Assembly (NCBI GenBank): GCA_050944355.1
Contig: JBMNQX010000006.1
Span: 65,991 to 129,990 of the forward strand
Direction of reading: 5' to 3'
DNA: 64,000 nt
DNA from: UBA4285 sp050944355
GTDB taxonomy: Bacteria; Bacillota; Clostridia; Lachnospirales; Lachnospiraceae
Both the position numbers and the translations under genes were made by a program. Of the stretch, positions 62,263 to 64,000 are shown one piece after another. Each line of letters begins with the position of its first letter. Within the stretch, counting starts at the first letter, position 1. The notes under the pieces are model-generated. The model was not told the DNA's origin. It saw only the letters and a list, made by a program, of their open reading frames with translations, and searched no databases.

Positions 62263-63633
62263 ATGGCTAAAAGGACTGTCAGCAAAACGAAAGCAAGAGA
62301 CATGACGCAGGGGCCGATTCTGAAGGAGCTCATTCTCTTCTCTCTGCCGCTGCTGCTCGGAAATGTCTTTCAGCAGTTCTACAACACCGCGGACAGCGTC
62401 ATCGTCGGCAACTTCGTGAGCGCCGACGCGCTCGCGGCCGTGACGATGACGGCTCCGGCGGTGAATACGCTGATCGGACTGTTCGTCGGCATGTCGACCG
62501 GCGCGAGTGTCGTCATCGCACAGCGTTTTGGAGCGAAGGATGAGAAAGCCCTCCGCAAAGCCGTGCACACTTCGCTGACGGCGACATTCTTCCTCGGACT
62601 TCTCATGATGGCACTGGGATGCGCCGTCACTCCGGCGCTTCTCACGCTCATGAACTGCCCGGCGACCATTATGCCGCTCGCTTCTTCCTATCTGCGGATT
62701 TATTTTCTCGGCATCGAGGGGCTCATGTTTTACAACATGACTTCGGCTATTCTGCGCGCTGTCGGCGACTCGAAGCGCCCCTTGTATTTTCTGATCCTGA
62801 CGAGTCTGCTAAATGTCGCACTGGACCTGCTCTTTGTGATCACTTTTTCGCTCGGCGTCGCGGGCGCCGCGTACGCGACCATTCTGTCCCAGTTCATCTC
62901 GGCTTTCTTGGGTCTTTTTGTCCTCGCGAAAAGCCAGGAGAGCTTCGGAATCACGTGGAAAGAAATGCGGATTGACAGGGATTCTCTCGCAAAAATCTTC
63001 CGCATCGGCCTGCCCGCGGGACTTCAGATGGCCATCATTTCATTTTCCAACGTCTTTGTCCAGGGATATATCAACGTGTTCGGCAACGCCGCGGCCGCGG
63101 GCTGGGGCGCATACGGCCGCGTGGACGCATTTGTCATGCTGCCGCTGCAGAGCATCGCGCTCGCCGTGACGACATTTGTCGGGCAGAACGCCGGCGCCGG
63201 GCACATTGAACGGATTCAGAAATCGATCTGGGAGTCGATCCTGCTTTCCGCGGCCATCACGTATTCGATCTGTATATTCGAGTTCATCTTTGCCCCGAAC
63301 GCCGTCGCCCTGTTCAATCAGGAGGAAGACGTCATCCGGATGGGCGCGCTCTTTATCCGGACGTGCTGCCTGTTCGACGGCCTCTGCGCCTCGAATCAGA
63401 TTCACGCGAGCGCTCTGCGCGGCGTCGGCGACGCAACGGCACCGATGATCATCATGATCTTCTCGTTTGTCGTCTTCCGCCAGATTTATCTGTTCGCCAT
63501 CTCTCACATGGCAAATGACATCCGTCTCATCGCTTTCGGCTATCCGGCCGGCTGGATTGTCTGCTCGGTCATCATGGCGGTCTATTTCCGGAAGAGTCAC
63601 TGGAAAGAGCGTATAACCGGCGCACGCCTCTGA
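62263..63633 (+). CDS. MATE family efflux protein
   Basis: A 456-residue, 12-helix transporter, the third in the window. ILFSLPLLLGNVFQQFYNTA and DSVIVGNFVSADALAAV are signatures of the NorM/DinF-like group. GGGGGTGAG precedes the ATG. CATTTGTC lies just before the ribosome site (62240) and twice inside (63128, 63173). Confidence 0.88.
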   Translation: MAKRTVSKTKARDMTQGPILKELILFSLPLLLGNVFQQFYNTADSVIVGNFVSADALAAVTMTAPAVNTLIGLFVGMSTGASVVIAQRFGAKDEKALRKAVHTSLTATFFLGLLMMALGCAVTPALLTLMNCPATIMPLASSYLRIYFLGIEGLMFYNMTSAILRAVGDSKRPLYFLILTSLLNVALDLLFVITFSLGVAGAAYATILSQFISAFLGLFVLAKSQESFGITWKEMRIDRDSLAKIFRIGLPAGLQMAIISFSNVFVQGYINVFGNAAAAGWGAYGRVDAFVMLPLQSIALAVTTFVGQNAGAGHIERIQKSIWESILLSAAITYSICIFEFIFAPNAVALFNQEEDVIRMGALFIRTCCLFDGLCASNQIHASALRGVGDATAPMIIMIFSFVVFRQIYLFAISHMANDIRLIAFGYPAGWIVCSVIMAVYFRKSHWKERITGARL

Positions 63634-64000
63634 AGCAATGCATAAAAATGATTAACAGTAATCCGGAATTGAAATTAATTTTTCTCTTATATGAATCTGT
63701 GCCATCCTGAACCCTCGCACCAGATGCCGGATTTGGGGAAAGTCAGTATAAAAATAAAGGTCAGAGAATAATAGGTTAAAGGTATAATTATTCAAGATTC
63801 AACATGTAAATATCATGAAAATTTGTATTTTTCCACACCCGTTTATTGACATTACTTATTTACACGATATTATTAATTAATAAAGAAGTTTATATGAAGA
63901 ATCCGTATTGACCTGTTTCAGTTGTTTCATATGGTCTGTTCACAGCCTGTGTATGTGATTGGAACAGGATTTTTTATATACATGAAAAAGGGGAGGAAAC
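63634..64000 (+). promoter_or_regulatory. Promoter and leader of a gene beyond the right edge
   Basis: AT-rich. TTGACA (63846-63851) and TATTAT (63868-63873) are 16 bases apart. The window ends with AGGGGAGGAAAC, a ribosome site, so a start codon probably lies within the next ten bases. No gene is contained here. Confidence 0.6.

Larger units (their letters stand above)
213..63180. repeat. Dispersed signature octamer GACAAATG (22 copies)
   Basis: Exact copies begin, on the plus strand as GACAAATG, at 213, 2643, 4363, 11609, 17590, 26431, 36903, 45229 and 61161, and as CATTTGTC at 7752, 10880, 14903, 15721, 16764, 22346, 28088, 32216, 34560, 58246, 62240, 63128 and 63173. About ten fit the longer ATGACAAATG. 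Nine are intergenic. Further one-base variants (GACAAATC at 13519, 14793, 41606, 57922) are frequent. None lies between 45236 and 58246. Confidence 0.75.

Overview
The window looks like a chromosomal segment from a GC-rich (high-50s % by eye) anaerobic Clostridia member, most likely a gut Lachnospiraceae-type bacterium. Evidence: strong AGGAG ribosome binding sites, a Clostridial gene set (NhaC, ABC-F of the Lsa/CplR type, SstT, PhoH with PIN domain, NAD-independent salvage enzymes), a bile salt hydrolase and an E. coli-like beta-glucuronidase, and no obvious phage or insertion sequence. Species cannot be fixed from sequence alone. No rRNA, tRNA or CRISPR array was recognised.

Layout. 1-4342: a fatty-acid locus with a truncated CrtI-like FAD oxidoreductase and a FAD protein that resembles polyenoic fatty acid isomerase (conjugated linoleic acid synthase), divergent from an acyl-AMP ligase, an acyl carrier protein and an acyl-ACP thioesterase. 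4492-7104: polyol dehydrogenase, YitT protein, GNAT. 7229-7585: intergenic repeats. 7758-10816: copper efflux (CopA with fused CopZ, CsoR, operator). 10899-22260: flavoprotein, aspartase, ECF transporter plus nucleoside hydrolase, SstT, membrane spermidine-synthase-like protein, beta-helix lipoprotein, ABC exporter plus SDR. 22485-29512: PhoH-like, cytidine deaminase, uridine phosphorylase, glycerate kinase, hydrolase, metallopeptidase, citrate synthase. 29597-36592: kinase, unknown protein, lipoprotein and its broken copy, hydrolase, DMT, phosphoesterase, MFS. 36735-47861: beta-glucuronidase, OPT transporter with a PqqD-like partner, LysR, MATE, cation antiporter with TetR, NhaC, a PNPOx-ferredoxin fusion and a ferredoxin remnant. 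47867-49510: ABC-F antibiotic resistance gene behind a ribosome-mediated attenuator. 49695-55384: an AT-richer pectin/rhamnose catabolic island (binding protein, GH105, L-rhamnonate dehydratase, aldolase, IclR). 55728-63633: Fe-alcohol dehydrogenase, second repeat field, bile salt hydrolase, K+ channel, MATE plus MerR with a MerR-type promoter, B3/4 protein, third MATE. 63634-64000: promoter and leader of a gene beyond the edge.

Two observations stand out. First, the 1-4342 locus has the parts needed to activate, carry, isomerise and release a fatty acid, which suggests an acyl-carrier-bound route to conjugated or otherwise modified fatty acids. Second, the octamer GACAAATG (extended form ATGACAAATG) occurs 22 times on both strands by hand count, against one or two expected by a simple base-composition estimate. 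It is enriched between genes, lies in three terminator stems, and inside genes always sits in one of two reading frames. It behaves like a DNA-uptake-type or other genome-wide signature sequence, and is absent from the AT-rich island.
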